DNA of 38,522 nt, taken from the NCBI GenBank assembly GCA_021806945.1, contig JAKAPQ010000006.1, positions 1 to 38,522 of the forward strand, written 5' to 3'. Positions within the stretch are counted from its first letter, which is position 1, and each line of letters starts with the position of its first letter. Positions 18,478 to 28,140 of this stretch are shown piece by piece. The notes below the pieces were generated by a model. It ran no database searches and had not been told where the DNA came from. It saw nothing but the letters and a program-made list of their open reading frames with translations. This DNA is from a bacterium (GTDB taxonomy: Bacteria; Vulcanimicrobiota; Vulcanimicrobiia; Vulcanimicrobiales; Vulcanimicrobiaceae). Made by a program: the position numbers and the translations under genes.

Positions 18478-19331
18478 GGAGATATCTGCACGTATTCTTC
18501 GCCGCAGCGGCTCTGGCGCTCGCCGGCTGTTCGCAAGGTTTCAGTACGGGCTCCAGCATGCCTGGCAACGTATTGCCGCCCAACGGCGCGGCGTCACCGG
18601 CTACGTTATCTGCCGCGAAAGCCTCCCCGCCGGTCTCCGCGAGCACCTCGCCGGCGGCGTCCAGCGACGTCGCAGTCGACCCGCTAGCGGACGCCGCGTC
18701 GGGCCTCGCGTGCCCGAAGCTCGGCAAGTACACCTGTACGCTGCGGTTCAACGTACCGGATGCGACCCCGACGCCGAGCCCAGGCGCCAGCACGCCGCCG
18801 AGCCCGAGCCCGAGCCCGAGCGCCTCGCCAAACGGCGGCGGCGGTTTCGTGACGACGGCGCCTTCCGGCAACCCCTCGCCGACGGCGAGCCCGGCCGCCG
18901 ACACGCTCACGATAACGCTCGCGGCGCTGCCCAAGGACGCGCCCGCCATGGTCCGCGCGCCCAAGAATGCGCTCCACATCGCGGCCTTGATGCAAGTCGG
19001 GCTGACGCCGTCCGCGGATTTCCACCTCGACGGAAACGCGAGCGTGCAATTCACGCTTCCGAAGGAGCAGATCGACGGGCGCGCCTTCGCGCTTCAACTC
19101 TTTGTAGAGAAGACGGTAAAGGGCAAGCATATGTACAGCGCAATCTGGACGTTCGTCAAATCGGAGCGCCGCCATAATACGCTTTCGTTTGCCTTTCGGC
19201 CGCCGAAGATGACCGTAGATAAGGGCACGACCTACATCCTCGTCCTCTACGCCAGCGACGTCCCCAGCACGCCGTCGCCGTCGCCGTCGGCGTCACCGTC
19301 GCCCGCGCCCACCGGCACCTCGGGGCCGTGA
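18474..19331 (+). CDS. Putative lipoprotein with low-complexity PSPSPSAS segments
   Basis: MRRYLHVFFAAAALALAGCSQG lipobox; hexameric CCGAGC repeats (~18796-18821) and a CCGTCG-rich tail encoding PSPSPSASPSPAP; 4-nt overlap with thrS. Confidence 0.75.
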   Translation: MRRYLHVFFAAAALALAGCSQGFSTGSSMPGNVLPPNGAASPATLSAAKASPPVSASTSPAASSDVAVDPLADAASGLACPKLGKYTCTLRFNVPDATPTPSPGASTPPSPSPSPSASPNGGGGFVTTAPSGNPSPTASPAADTLTITLAALPKDAPAMVRAPKNALHIAALMQVGLTPSADFHLDGNASVQFTLPKEQIDGRAFALQLFVEKTVKGKHMYSAIWTFVKSERRHNTLSFAFRPPKMTVDKGTTYILVLYASDVPSTPSPSPSASPSPAPTGTSGP

Positions 19332-20599
19332 ACTCGCGCGCTGCGCTCGCATCGCTCACTCGCGACCAGCGCAATACCTTCGTCGCGAGCTTCCTCGGGT
19401 GGACGCTCGATGCGTTCGATTTTTTCCTCGTCATCGTCGTCGTCTCGCACGTCGCGAGCGACTTCCACGCGGCGGTTGAAGAGGTCGCGTTTGCGGTAAC
19501 GCTGACGCTCATGATGCGCCCGCTCGGCGCCCTGATCTTCGGCTGCATCGCCGACCGCTACGGCCGCCGCACGCCGCTCATGATCGACGTCGCGATCTAC
19601 TCGCTCATCGAACTCCTCACCGCCTTCTCGCCGAATCTGGGCGTCTTCATCGCGTTGCGCGCGCTCTACGGCATCGCGATGGGCGGCGAGTGGGGCATCG
19701 GCGCGGCACTCGCGATGGAGGCGATGCCGCCGCAGAACCGCGGCCTCTTCTCCGGCATCCTGCAAGAGGGCTATGCCGTAGGCAATCTGCTCGCCGGCGT
19801 GGTGCTCGGTACGCTCTACACGCATATCGGCTGGCGCGGCATGTTCGTCGTCGGCGTACTCCCCGCGCTGCTCATCTTCTACATCCGCTCGAAGGTGCCG
19901 GAGTCGCCGGTGTGGCTCGCAGGCAAAGCCCAGCGTATCGGCGAGCACGGCGGCGTCCTCCGGGGCTCGATCCGCCGTTACTGGCCGCTCTTCGTCTACG
20001 CCATCTTGTTCATGACGGCGTTCAACTATCTCTCGCACGGCACGCAGGATCTCTATCCGACGTTTCTCGCGTTGCAGCACGGCTTCGACCCCGGCATGGT
20101 CGGACTGCTCAACACGATCGCCTCGGTCGGGGCGATCCTCGGAGGCGTCGCGTTCGGTACGCTATCGCAGCGCTACGGACGGCGCAGCATGATCGTGGTC
20201 TGCGCGGTGCTCGGTATGGCGCTGGTTCCGCTCTGGGCGTTCAGCCACACGGTCGCGCTCTTGGGGCTCGGCGGCTTCTTGATGCAATTCATGGTACAAG
20301 GCGCTTGGGGCATCATTCCGGCGCACCTCAACGAAATTTCACCGCCTTCGGTACGCGGTACCTTTCCTGGCTTCACCTATCAGATGGGCAACCTCATCTC
20401 GGCCAACGCACTGCAGCTCGAAGCCGCCTTCGCCGCTAAGACGTTTCCGTTACCATCCGGCCATCCAGATTACGCTAAAGCGATGTCGGTCGTCGCGCTG
20501 GTTGTATTCGTCGCCGTTATCCTGCTGACGCTCGTCGGGTACGCGGTCGTCCCCGAACGACGCGATGCGGCGTTCGAGATACTCCCCCCTACAGCGTAA
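19328..20599 (+). CDS. MFS transporter (AAHS/NanT-like)
   Basis: SFLGWTLDAFDFFLVIVVVSHVASDF; RPLGALIFGCIADRYGRRTPLMIDV; YGIAMGGEWGIGAALAMEAMPPQNRGLFSGILQEGYAVGNLL. Confidence 0.88.
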   Translation: MNSRAALASLTRDQRNTFVASFLGWTLDAFDFFLVIVVVSHVASDFHAAVEEVAFAVTLTLMMRPLGALIFGCIADRYGRRTPLMIDVAIYSLIELLTAFSPNLGVFIALRALYGIAMGGEWGIGAALAMEAMPPQNRGLFSGILQEGYAVGNLLAGVVLGTLYTHIGWRGMFVVGVLPALLIFYIRSKVPESPVWLAGKAQRIGEHGGVLRGSIRRYWPLFVYAILFMTAFNYLSHGTQDLYPTFLALQHGFDPGMVGLLNTIASVGAILGGVAFGTLSQRYGRRSMIVVCAVLGMALVPLWAFSHTVALLGLGGFLMQFMVQGAWGIIPAHLNEISPPSVRGTFPGFTYQMGNLISANALQLEAAFAAKTFPLPSGHPDYAKAMSVVALVVFVAVILLTLVGYAVVPERRDAAFEILPPTA

Positions 20600-20612
20600 C
20601 GAGACACGAGCA

Positions 20613-22058
20613 ATGAAACACCCGCTATTGATTCCGGCCGCCCTCGTAACGGCGCTCGCCATCTTCTCCGCGACCGCGGGGGCCACGTTTCCCTCGAACG
20701 GCGCGCCGCTGTACGTCTATCAAGAGACGTTTAACGGCCTGGCCACCATTCCGAATTACGACGATCCCGCATCGTTCAACACGGCATATTACGGCGGCCC
20801 GACGCCGCCGCCCGGGGATCTGCTCGGAACCTCGCAGTTCGACGGTACGTCTACCGATCTCACCGCGTCGGGAAACCAACCGCCAGGGGTCATAGTCGTA
20901 AGCCCCTGCACAGGGTTTACGTACAACAATGCAAACGGCTGCGCGGCCGCGTCGACGGCCACCACAAGCAATGAGACCGAGTTCATCACCGTTCAGTCGT
21001 GGCCGTTCTACGTCGGTTCGAGCACGTCGTCAAACGTCAACCCCGGCACGTTCGCCGTCGAGACCTACACCGACGACGGCTCGTGGATGACGCTCTCGGG
21101 GCAAGCCTACACCTACGCGCAGCCCGGCAATTTCCAGAATACGACCGGTTTGACGGCGGGGATCGCCGCGGTCGACAACGGCGGCATGCACCCACCTGCG
21201 GGCGTGACGTCGACGTTCACGATTCCCGGCACCGGCGAATGCGCGACCAACCTCTACTACCTCACGTTCGAGTACTTCGAGGCCGCGGGCGGGCAGGCCA
21301 ACATCGGTTACACGTGGCAACCGCCCAGTGCGCCCTCTCAGACGACCATACCACAAGCGGTCGTCTGGGGACAGGTGCTCTACAACGGGCAACCGGATCC
21401 GGGTGCGACGATCTCGATTCCTCTGCCGACCGGCGGTACAGCGACGCTCACCTCCGATACGGGCGGCTGCTTCGGCTACAACTACGCTCCGACGTGGGCG
21501 GGAGCGTTGGACGTCGGAACCGTGGAGGCAACCGATACGCTTCACAGCTCGAGGACGCAAAAGAATAAACACACGATCGTAACTATGGGTGGTGCTACCT
21601 TCGTGCAGTTCTCGTTCCCCAATCCGGTGCCGTACGTGAACCTTTTCAAGCGCATTACCCAGATTCAAACCAAGGGCCCGACGCCGGCTCCCGGCGCAAC
21701 CTACCAAACCGTCGTGCCGACGCCCGATCCGAACAATCCACCCGGCGTCGCGGGGACGGCAAGCACGTTGAACGTCTACCCCGGCGACATCGTGACGTAC
21801 ACGATCTACTTCGACAACTCCGGCAGCACGCCGGCCTATTACCCGAACCTGACCGATATTCTCTCACCCGACATGACGTACGTCCTCGGTTCCGCCACCG
21901 GCACGTGCTGCGTGAATCCAACGGTCTCGATCCCCATAACGCCCTCCGTTACCGGCAACACGGTTACGTGGACGCTCGCAACTCCGCTCCCGACCGCATC
22001 GCCGCTCTCTCCCCAGACGATTCAAGGCAACGTCTCCGTCCAAGCCAAAGTAAACTAA
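20613..22058 (+). CDS. Exported protein with DUF11-like C-terminal domain
   Basis: MKHPLLIPAALVTALAIFSATAGA; C-term VYPGDIVTYTIYFDNSGSTPAYYPNLTDILSPDMTYVLGS resembles DUF11. Confidence 0.65.
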   Translation: MKHPLLIPAALVTALAIFSATAGATFPSNGAPLYVYQETFNGLATIPNYDDPASFNTAYYGGPTPPPGDLLGTSQFDGTSTDLTASGNQPPGVIVVSPCTGFTYNNANGCAAASTATTSNETEFITVQSWPFYVGSSTSSNVNPGTFAVETYTDDGSWMTLSGQAYTYAQPGNFQNTTGLTAGIAAVDNGGMHPPAGVTSTFTIPGTGECATNLYYLTFEYFEAAGGQANIGYTWQPPSAPSQTTIPQAVVWGQVLYNGQPDPGATISIPLPTGGTATLTSDTGGCFGYNYAPTWAGALDVGTVEATDTLHSSRTQKNKHTIVTMGGATFVQFSFPNPVPYVNLFKRITQIQTKGPTPAPGATYQTVVPTPDPNNPPGVAGTASTLNVYPGDIVTYTIYFDNSGSTPAYYPNLTDILSPDMTYVLGSATGTCCVNPTVSIPITPSVTGNTVTWTLATPLPTASPLSPQTIQGNVSVQAKVN

Positions 22059-22062
22059 CCCC

Positions 22063-22117
22063 TATCATCCTGTCACCCTGTCATCCTGAGCTTGTCGAAG
22101 GACAGTCGAAGGACGGT
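22063..22117 (+). repeat. Dispersed repeat, copy B, with preceding TCAYCCTG short tandem units
   Basis: cctatcatcctgtcaccctgtcatcctgagcttgtcgaaggacagtcgaaggacgg. Confidence 0.8.
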
Positions 22118-22152
22118 AGGATGCAACACGCGCTTCCCGTAAGTCCGCACGC

Positions 22153-23178
22153 ATGCTCGTGTTGGGTATCGAAACCTCGTGCGACGATACGGCCACCGCG
22201 GTCGTACGCGGCGGGCGCATCGTGCTCTCCAGCGTTTCGACCGATCAGGACCGCTTCCACGCGAAGTACGGCGGCATCGTCCCGGAGATTGCAAGCCGCC
22301 GGCATGTAGCGTTGCTCTCGGCCGCCATCGAAGATGCGCTCGACCGCGCGGGCACTACGTTCGAACAGATCGACGCGATCGCCGTCACGCGCGGGCCGGG
22401 GCTGATCGGCAGCTTGGTGGTTGGCGTCGCCGCGGCCAAAGCGCTGGCGTTCGCGCTGCGCAAGCCGCTCTACGGCGTCAACCATCTCCACGGGCACATC
22501 TTCGCGTCGTTTCTAGGCGAGGGTGAGGTCCCGCGCTATCCGTTTCTCGCGCTGCTGGTCTCGGGCGGACATTCGCAACTGGTCGAAGTCGAGTCTCCGA
22601 CCGCGATGCGCGTCATCGGCCGCACGCGCGACGACGCGGCCGGCGAGGCCTACGACAAGACTGCGCGCCTCCTTGGGCTCGGCTTCCCGGGGGGGCCGCA
22701 GCTCGACGCGCTCGCGCAGCGCGGCGATCCACGCGCGATCGCATTTCCGCGCAATCGGGTGCCGGCCGGCTCGCTTGATATGTCGTTCTCCGGGCTCAAG
22801 ACCTCGGTGCGGTACTTCCTCGAATCCAGCGCCGGCAAGCGCGCTCGCATCGAAGACGTCGCCGCATCCTTTCAAGCCGCCGTTATCGACGTCTTAATAG
22901 CGCGCGTTGGTGCCGCGTTTGCCCTCCGACCGTACGCGGGCGTCGTACTCTCGGGCGGCGTCGCGGCCAACTCAGGGCTGCAGCGCGCGCTGCGCGACTG
23001 GTCGCGGCGCAATGGCGTTACCGCCTTTATTCCGCCCCCGAAGTACTGTACGGACAACGCCGCGATGATCGCCGCGGCCGCATACTATCAAGGGGACGCC
23101 CTGCTCGCCGACCCGATCGCGCTCTCTGCCGACCAGAACCTCCCGTTCGTCCTTCGCCCTTCGAGCGGTTCAGGATGA
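22153..23178 (+). CDS. tsaD: tRNA N6-adenosine threonylcarbamoyltransferase TsaD
   Basis: MLVLGIETSCDDTATAVVRGGRIVLSSV; VNHLHGHIFASFL; LVSGGHSQLVEV; GVAANSGLQRAL; YCTDNAAMIAAAAYY. Confidence 0.96.
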   Translation: MLVLGIETSCDDTATAVVRGGRIVLSSVSTDQDRFHAKYGGIVPEIASRRHVALLSAAIEDALDRAGTTFEQIDAIAVTRGPGLIGSLVVGVAAAKALAFALRKPLYGVNHLHGHIFASFLGEGEVPRYPFLALLVSGGHSQLVEVESPTAMRVIGRTRDDAAGEAYDKTARLLGLGFPGGPQLDALAQRGDPRAIAFPRNRVPAGSLDMSFSGLKTSVRYFLESSAGKRARIEDVAASFQAAVIDVLIARVGAAFALRPYAGVVLSGGVAANSGLQRALRDWSRRNGVTAFIPPPKYCTDNAAMIAAAAYYQGDALLADPIALSADQNLPFVLRPSSGSG

Positions 23179-23180
23179 GA
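23148..23180 (-). repeat. Dispersed repeat, copy C, overlapping 3' end of tsaD
   Basis: Minus strand ctcatcctgaaccgctcgaagggcgaaggacg; encodes the TsaD tail VLRPSSGSG on plus strand. Confidence 0.75.
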
Positions 23181-23262
23181 AGTACGACAGCGCGGGCCAC
23201 CTCGTCAGCGACGCCGCAACCACCGTGAGGCATTCCGGGGCTTCGCGTTACCAGTACGCGGC

Positions 23263-24444
23263 TCAATGCCGCCGGCGCGTGGCGTCTGCCGCCACGCCGA
23301 GATCGACGACCGCTCGATCGATCTGCGCGTCCTCGATGACGAGCGGCGGTGCGAAGCGCAGGGTGTTACCACCGGCTTTGTTCGCGAGCACGTGCCGTTC
23401 GCGCAACGCCTGGACGAGGTCGCTCGCGTCGTGGGGAGAGCGGACGGGCAAGCCGATCAGCAGCCCGATGCCGCGCGGCGCGTCGAAGACGTCGTCATAG
23501 TGCAGTGCGAGCGCGCGCAGCCCATCGAATAGCCGCGCGCTCGCTACGGGAACGCGCGTCTCCAGCATCTGCGCGTCGCGTACGCGCAGGTGCGCGAGCG
23601 CGGCCGCGCACGGAACCGGAGAACCGCCAAAAGTACTCCCGTGATCGCCCGGCCGCAACGCACTGGCGAACGCCTCCTTCAGCAACACCGCACCGATCGG
23701 AAGACCGTTGGCCAGCGATTTCGCTAGTGTAATGGCGTCGGGCTCCACACCGAAATACTGGAAGGCGAACGTCGGGCCGAGGCGCCCCATGCCGCATTGG
23801 ATCTCGTCGAAGATCAAGAGCGCTCCCCGCCGCGTGCAAGCTTGCCGCGCCGCCCGCAGGAACGCCGGATCGGCCGGATGCACGCCGCTCTCGCCCTGTA
23901 CCGGCTCGACCAGCAATGCGGCAACGCTTTCGTCCAGATTGCTTCCCAGCGCTTCTACGTCGTTAAACGGCGTCGTGCGAAATCCGCCGGGCAGCGGCCC
24001 GAAGCCCTCCTGGTACGCGGCATTCGGCGTAGCCGCCAAGGCGCCCAAAGTGCGCCCGTGAAAACCGCCCGTACACGACAGGATCGTCGTGCGCTCGATC
24101 TCCCCGCGGCGGAACGCGTGCTTGCGTGCGAGTTTGATCGCCGCTTCGTTGGCCTCCGTACCGGAGTTACAAAAGAATACGCGATCGAAGCCGGAGCGCC
24201 GGGCGAGCTCCGCCGCCAATCTCCCCGCCGGTTCGTGCTCGAACAGGTTGCTCGCGTGCACGAGCGTGGCCGCCTGGCTTGCCACGGCTCGGGCGATCTC
24301 CGGATGCGCGTGCCCGAGCGCGCAAACCGCGATCCCGCCGATCAAATCCAGATAGCGTTCCCCCCGATCGTCGATCAGCTCGCAGCCCTCGCCGCGCACG
24401 AAGGTCAGCGGTGCGCGGTTGTAGTTTTGCAAGAGCGCCGTCAC
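23263..24444 (-). CDS. argD: Acetylornithine aminotransferase
   Basis: YLDLIGGIAVCALGHAHPEI; FFCNSGTEANEAAIKLARKHA; LIFDEIQCGMGRLG; DAITLAKSLANGLPIGAVL. GTG start at 24444. Confidence 0.92.
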   Translation of the reverse strand: MTALLQNYNRAPLTFVRGEGCELIDDRGERYLDLIGGIAVCALGHAHPEIARAVASQAATLVHASNLFEHEPAGRLAAELARRSGFDRVFFCNSGTEANEAAIKLARKHAFRRGEIERTTILSCTGGFHGRTLGALAATPNAAYQEGFGPLPGGFRTTPFNDVEALGSNLDESVAALLVEPVQGESGVHPADPAFLRAARQACTRRGALLIFDEIQCGMGRLGPTFAFQYFGVEPDAITLAKSLANGLPIGAVLLKEAFASALRPGDHGSTFGGSPVPCAAALAHLRVRDAQMLETRVPVASARLFDGLRALALHYDDVFDAPRGIGLLIGLPVRSPHDASDLVQALRERHVLANKAGGNTLRFAPPLVIEDAQIDRAVVDLGVAADATRRRH

Positions 24445-25673
24445 GTGCGATAACTCGCGTTGATGCGCACGTAGTCGCGCGAGAGATCGCAGCCCCAACC
24501 GGTCGCATCGGCAGGGCCGCAGCCGAGGTCCAATCGCACGCGCACCCCGCTCTGCTCGAGTTCGGTATGCGCCTCGGCCTCCGAGAGCACCTCGATCGCT
24601 CCGGCGCCCACCCAAGCCTTACCGTTCAGGTACAGCGACCACGCAGCGGGATCCAGCGACGCGTGAGCCGCTCCGGCCGCCGCCACGATCCGGCCCCAGT
24701 TCGGGTCCTCGCCGTAAAGCGCGGTCTTCACCAGGTTGCTATTGATGACGGCGCGTGCCACCGCGCGCGCCTGCGCCCGGTCCCGCGCGCCCGTCACGTG
24801 CACGGTCAGCGTCTTGGTTGCGCCTTCGCCGTCACCTACCATCGCCAGAGCGAGGTCGAGACAGACCTGCTGCAGCGCCGTTATAAAACTCTCGGGCGCC
24901 GCTCCTTCTCCCGGCGGGGCGAATGCGTAGACCGCGTCGTTGGTAGACATGTCGCCATCGACGGAAATCATGTTGAAACTCTCATCGACGCATTGCGCGA
25001 GAGCCGCTTGCAAGGCCGCCTGCTGCATCGGGACGTCCGTCGCGATGAAGGCGAGCATCGTTGCCATGTTGGGCGCGATCATCCCCGAGCCTTTGGCGAT
25101 GCCGCCTACCACGTACCGGCGCGCGCCCTCGTAAAACGCATGAGCCGCCAGTTTCGGAACGCGATCGGTCGTCATAATGGCCTCGGCTGCGTCGTAGGCG
25201 GCCTTGCCGCCATATTCCAGCTCGGTAACCGCGCGTTCCAAGCCCTTTGAGACGCGGTCCATCGGAAGCGGCACGCCGATGACTCCGGTGGAGGCGACCA
25301 CGACCGCGCGCGCGTCGATGCCCAGAAGCGCGCCGGCCTGGCGGGCCGTCGCGCGCGCGTCGCGCTCGCCGCGTTCGCCGGTACATGCGTTAGCGCAACC
25401 CGAATTGCAGACCAGCGCCTGCATCGCGCCTCCGTTCTCGCGCAGGTGTTCGCCGCTCACGAGCAACGGTGCGGCCTTGATTTCGTTTGTCGTAACCGAA
25501 AACGCGCAGACCTGCGGCCGCTCGAAAGCGATCAGCGCCAGGTCGCGCTTGCGCTTCTTGATGCCGGCGTGCACGCCCGCGAGCCGCACGCCCGGCACCG
25601 TGCCGATGCCGCCGCGCAGCGCGATAAGCCGTACGGTACCGGTACTTTCGTCAACCTGCGATCGCGCGAGCAT
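24441..25673 (-). CDS. argJ: Bifunctional ornithine acetyltransferase / N-acetylglutamate synthase
   Basis: VCNSGCANACTGERG; VVASTGVIGVPLPMDRV; GGIAKGSGMIAPNMATMLAFIATD; NLVKTALYGEDPNWGRIVAAAG. Confidence 0.95.
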   Translation of the reverse strand: MLARSQVDESTGTVRLIALRGGIGTVPGVRLAGVHAGIKKRKRDLALIAFERPQVCAFSVTTNEIKAAPLLVSGEHLRENGGAMQALVCNSGCANACTGERGERDARATARQAGALLGIDARAVVVASTGVIGVPLPMDRVSKGLERAVTELEYGGKAAYDAAEAIMTTDRVPKLAAHAFYEGARRYVVGGIAKGSGMIAPNMATMLAFIATDVPMQQAALQAALAQCVDESFNMISVDGDMSTNDAVYAFAPPGEGAAPESFITALQQVCLDLALAMVGDGEGATKTLTVHVTGARDRAQARAVARAVINSNLVKTALYGEDPNWGRIVAAAGAAHASLDPAAWSLYLNGKAWVGAGAIEVLSEAEAHTELEQSGVRVRLDLGCGPADATGWGCDLSRDYVRINASYRT

Positions 25674-26622
25674 CGAATCCCATCTCCTCCGGATAGCCGT
25701 ACATGATGTTGAGGTTCTGTATGGCCTGCCCGGCCGCACCCTTGCCGAGGTTGTCGATCGCGCAGATACTCCGCACGACGTTTCCGTGCACCGAGTAGGC
25801 GATCTCCGCGTCGTTCGTACCCACGACAGCCCGAATGCTGGGGGCCTCCCCGGGCGGCAGCACGCGCACGAAGGCGTTGCCGGCATACTCCGCCGCAAAC
25901 GCAGCCGCCACACGCTCTTCCGAAAGTGCGCGACCGAATATGCAGTAGGCATCCACCAGCATACCGCGTACGATTGGAACGACGTGCGGCGTAAACGCCA
26001 GCGGGACGCCGGCGGCCACGGCGTGCAACTCCTGTAGGATCTCCGGCTCGTGCCGGTGTCCGCTCAAACCGTATGCACGAATCTCCCCCGCGACTTCCGC
26101 GAAGAGCGAGCCGACCGCGGGCGTGCGGCCGGCGCCGGTGATGCCGCTCTTGGCGTCGACGACGATCTGCGCGATGCCGCCGATGCGCACCGCCGGCAGC
26201 GTCGCGAGGAGCGTCGCGACCGGATAGCAGCCGGGGTTCGCGACCAGGCCGGCGCCGGCGATCGCATCGCGATACCGTTCCGGAAACCCGTAGGTGCCGA
26301 TGCTCGGCTGCAGGCGGAAGTCCCCCGACAGGTCGATAACGCGCACGCCGCGCTGCAGCAACTGCGGCGCGAGTTCGCGCGCGGCACCGGAGTTTCCGGC
26401 TAGGATCGCACACTCGCCGCGCTGCGCCTGCGCGAGCACCGCGCCCTCCCCATCGAAGCGTCGTGGTAAGGTACGAAGCAGCGGAACGTGCGCACCGATC
26501 GGCTCGCCTGCATGGCTGCGGCTTTCCAGCGCGCCCAGCTCTATGGCCCGGTGTGCGCGCAGCAGCCGTAGAACCTCGGCGGCGGCATAACCCGCAGCGC
26601 CATATACGTGCACGCGCGTCAT
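25651..26622 (-). CDS. argC: N-acetyl-gamma-glutamyl-phosphate reductase
   Basis: VHVYGAAGYAAAEVLRLL; VIDLSGDFRL; LVANPGCYPVATLLAL-like (GLVANPGCYPVATLLATLPAV); KSGITGAGRTP; GLSGHRHEPEI. Confidence 0.94.
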   Translation of the reverse strand: MTRVHVYGAAGYAAAEVLRLLRAHRAIELGALESRSHAGEPIGAHVPLLRTLPRRFDGEGAVLAQAQRGECAILAGNSGAARELAPQLLQRGVRVIDLSGDFRLQPSIGTYGFPERYRDAIAGAGLVANPGCYPVATLLATLPAVRIGGIAQIVVDAKSGITGAGRTPAVGSLFAEVAGEIRAYGLSGHRHEPEILQELHAVAAGVPLAFTPHVVPIVRGMLVDAYCIFGRALSEERVAAAFAAEYAGNAFVRVLPPGEAPSIRAVVGTNDAEIAYSVHGNVVRSICAIDNLGKGAAGQAIQNLNIMYGYPEEMGFDARAIAG

Positions 26623-28046
26623 GCCGCGTCTTCCGCCGCGCGCAGATCCAAGAGTAACGAGTCGAGTTGCTCGCGCACATCCGGCGCGCTCGTCGAACCG
26701 GCCGTTCGCTTTGCGGCTATCGACTCACCTGCCGTGAGCGGCGCGCCCAGCGGCGTATCGAGACCGGCCGCCGCGGCCAAGCCGCGCAGGTCTTCGGCGT
26801 TCAGTTCGCGGTCCTCGCGTTCGGCGTCCGCGACCGCTCTCCCGACCAGCAGGTGGGCTTCGCGTGCCGTGACGCCGCGTTCGATGAGCGCATCGGCTAT
26901 ATCGGTAGCGATCGCGTAACCCGCGGCCGCGCACGAATCGAGTCGTTCGCGCACGAACGTGCAGGCGGGCAGTGCGCGTTCGAAGGCCGCCAGCGCCGCC
27001 AGCCCTTGCTCGGCCGTCGCGATAGCCAGCGCTTTGGTCTCCTGCAGATCGCGATGGTACGACAGCCCGAGCCCGCAGAGCGTGCCGAGTGCCCCGGCGT
27101 ATGCCCCTACCAGAGTCGACGCCTTTCCACGAACGAGTTCGAACGGGTCCGGGTTGCGCTTCTGAGGCATCAAACTCGATCCGGTCGAGGCGGCATCGCC
27201 GAGCCGCACGTAGCCAAACGCCGGCGTGGCCCACAGTACGAGTTCCTCGCACGCCCGCGATGCGTCGACCACGGCGCGCACGTATGCGTGCGCCAAATCG
27301 AGAGCGGCATCGCGATTGCCGATCGCATCCAGCGCGTTGCGCGACGGCGCGGCAAACCCGAGCGCGCGCGCCGCAGCCTCGCGATCCAGCGGCAACGTCG
27401 AACCCGCGAGCGCCCCCGAGCCCAGCGGACACCGGAGAGCGGCCGATCGCGCAACGTGCCCAAAACGCTGCGCCGCGCGAACGAACGGCTCGGCGGCGGC
27501 GGCCATCCAAAACGCCAGGAGCACCGGCTGTGCCGGCTGCCAATGCGTCGTCCCTGCCAGCAGCGTCCCGCACGCCAGTTCTTCGCGCGCGCGAACGACC
27601 CACTGTTCCCCAATGGCCGCGGCAACGCGCGCTCCGCGGCGCGCGCGGTCGCGCACGTAGAGCGCAAGCGTCGTCGCAACCTGATCGTTACGGCTGCGCC
27701 CGGCATGCAGGCGCAGGCCAGCCTCACCGGCCAGCGCACGAACGCGCGCGTCGATCGCACCGTGAACGTCCTCCGCAGCGCTCTCCCGCGCGAACGCCGC
27801 AAAGCTCCCGTCGCCAATCTCAGCCGCTACGCGCTCGAGCGACGCGAGCAGCGCCGCCGCGTCCTCGTCGCCGACGATCCCGCCGCCTCGCAGCGCGAGT
27901 ACGTGCGCGCGCGAGCACGCAACGTCGAACGGCGCCAAGACGAGATCCTCCTCGAGCGACGATCCGAACGCAAGCAGCCCCGCATCAGGCGGCCCGTTAA
28001 AGCGCCCGCCCCACTGCAAATCCTCCCCGGTCATCTCACCCAGCAA
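26619..28046 (-). CDS. argH: Argininosuccinate lyase (alternative start ATG 28034)
   Basis: LQWGGRFNGPPD; EDVHGAIDARV; LHAGRSRNDQVATTLALYVRD; STGSSLMPQKRNPDPFELVRGK. Confidence 0.95.
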   Translation of the reverse strand: MLGEMTGEDLQWGGRFNGPPDAGLLAFGSSLEEDLVLAPFDVACSRAHVLALRGGGIVGDEDAAALLASLERVAAEIGDGSFAAFARESAAEDVHGAIDARVRALAGEAGLRLHAGRSRNDQVATTLALYVRDRARRGARVAAAIGEQWVVRAREELACGTLLAGTTHWQPAQPVLLAFWMAAAAEPFVRAAQRFGHVARSAALRCPLGSGALAGSTLPLDREAAARALGFAAPSRNALDAIGNRDAALDLAHAYVRAVVDASRACEELVLWATPAFGYVRLGDAASTGSSLMPQKRNPDPFELVRGKASTLVGAYAGALGTLCGLGLSYHRDLQETKALAIATAEQGLAALAAFERALPACTFVRERLDSCAAAGYAIATDIADALIERGVTAREAHLLVGRAVADAEREDRELNAEDLRGLAAAAGLDTPLGAPLTAGESIAAKRTAGSTSAPDVREQLDSLLLDLRAAEDAA

Positions 28047-28080
28047 CCCCGCAACCCTATCACGGTATCACCCCATCGCG

Positions 28081-28140
28081 TTATCACCCTGTCATCCCGT
28101 CACCCTATCACCCTGAGCCTGTCGAAGGACGGGCGAAGGG
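28081..28140 (+). repeat. Dispersed repeat, copy D, overlapping 3' end of argG
   Basis: ttatcaccctgtcatcccgtcaccctatcaccctgagcctgtcgaaggacgggcgaaggg; minus strand encodes ArgG tail PSPVLRQAQGDRVTG. Confidence 0.8.

Noticed and set aside
18796-19316. Hexameric CCGAGC/CCGTCG repeats as phase-variation switch
   Set aside because: Unit length is a multiple of three, so changes alter only Pro-Ser linker length, not reading frame.
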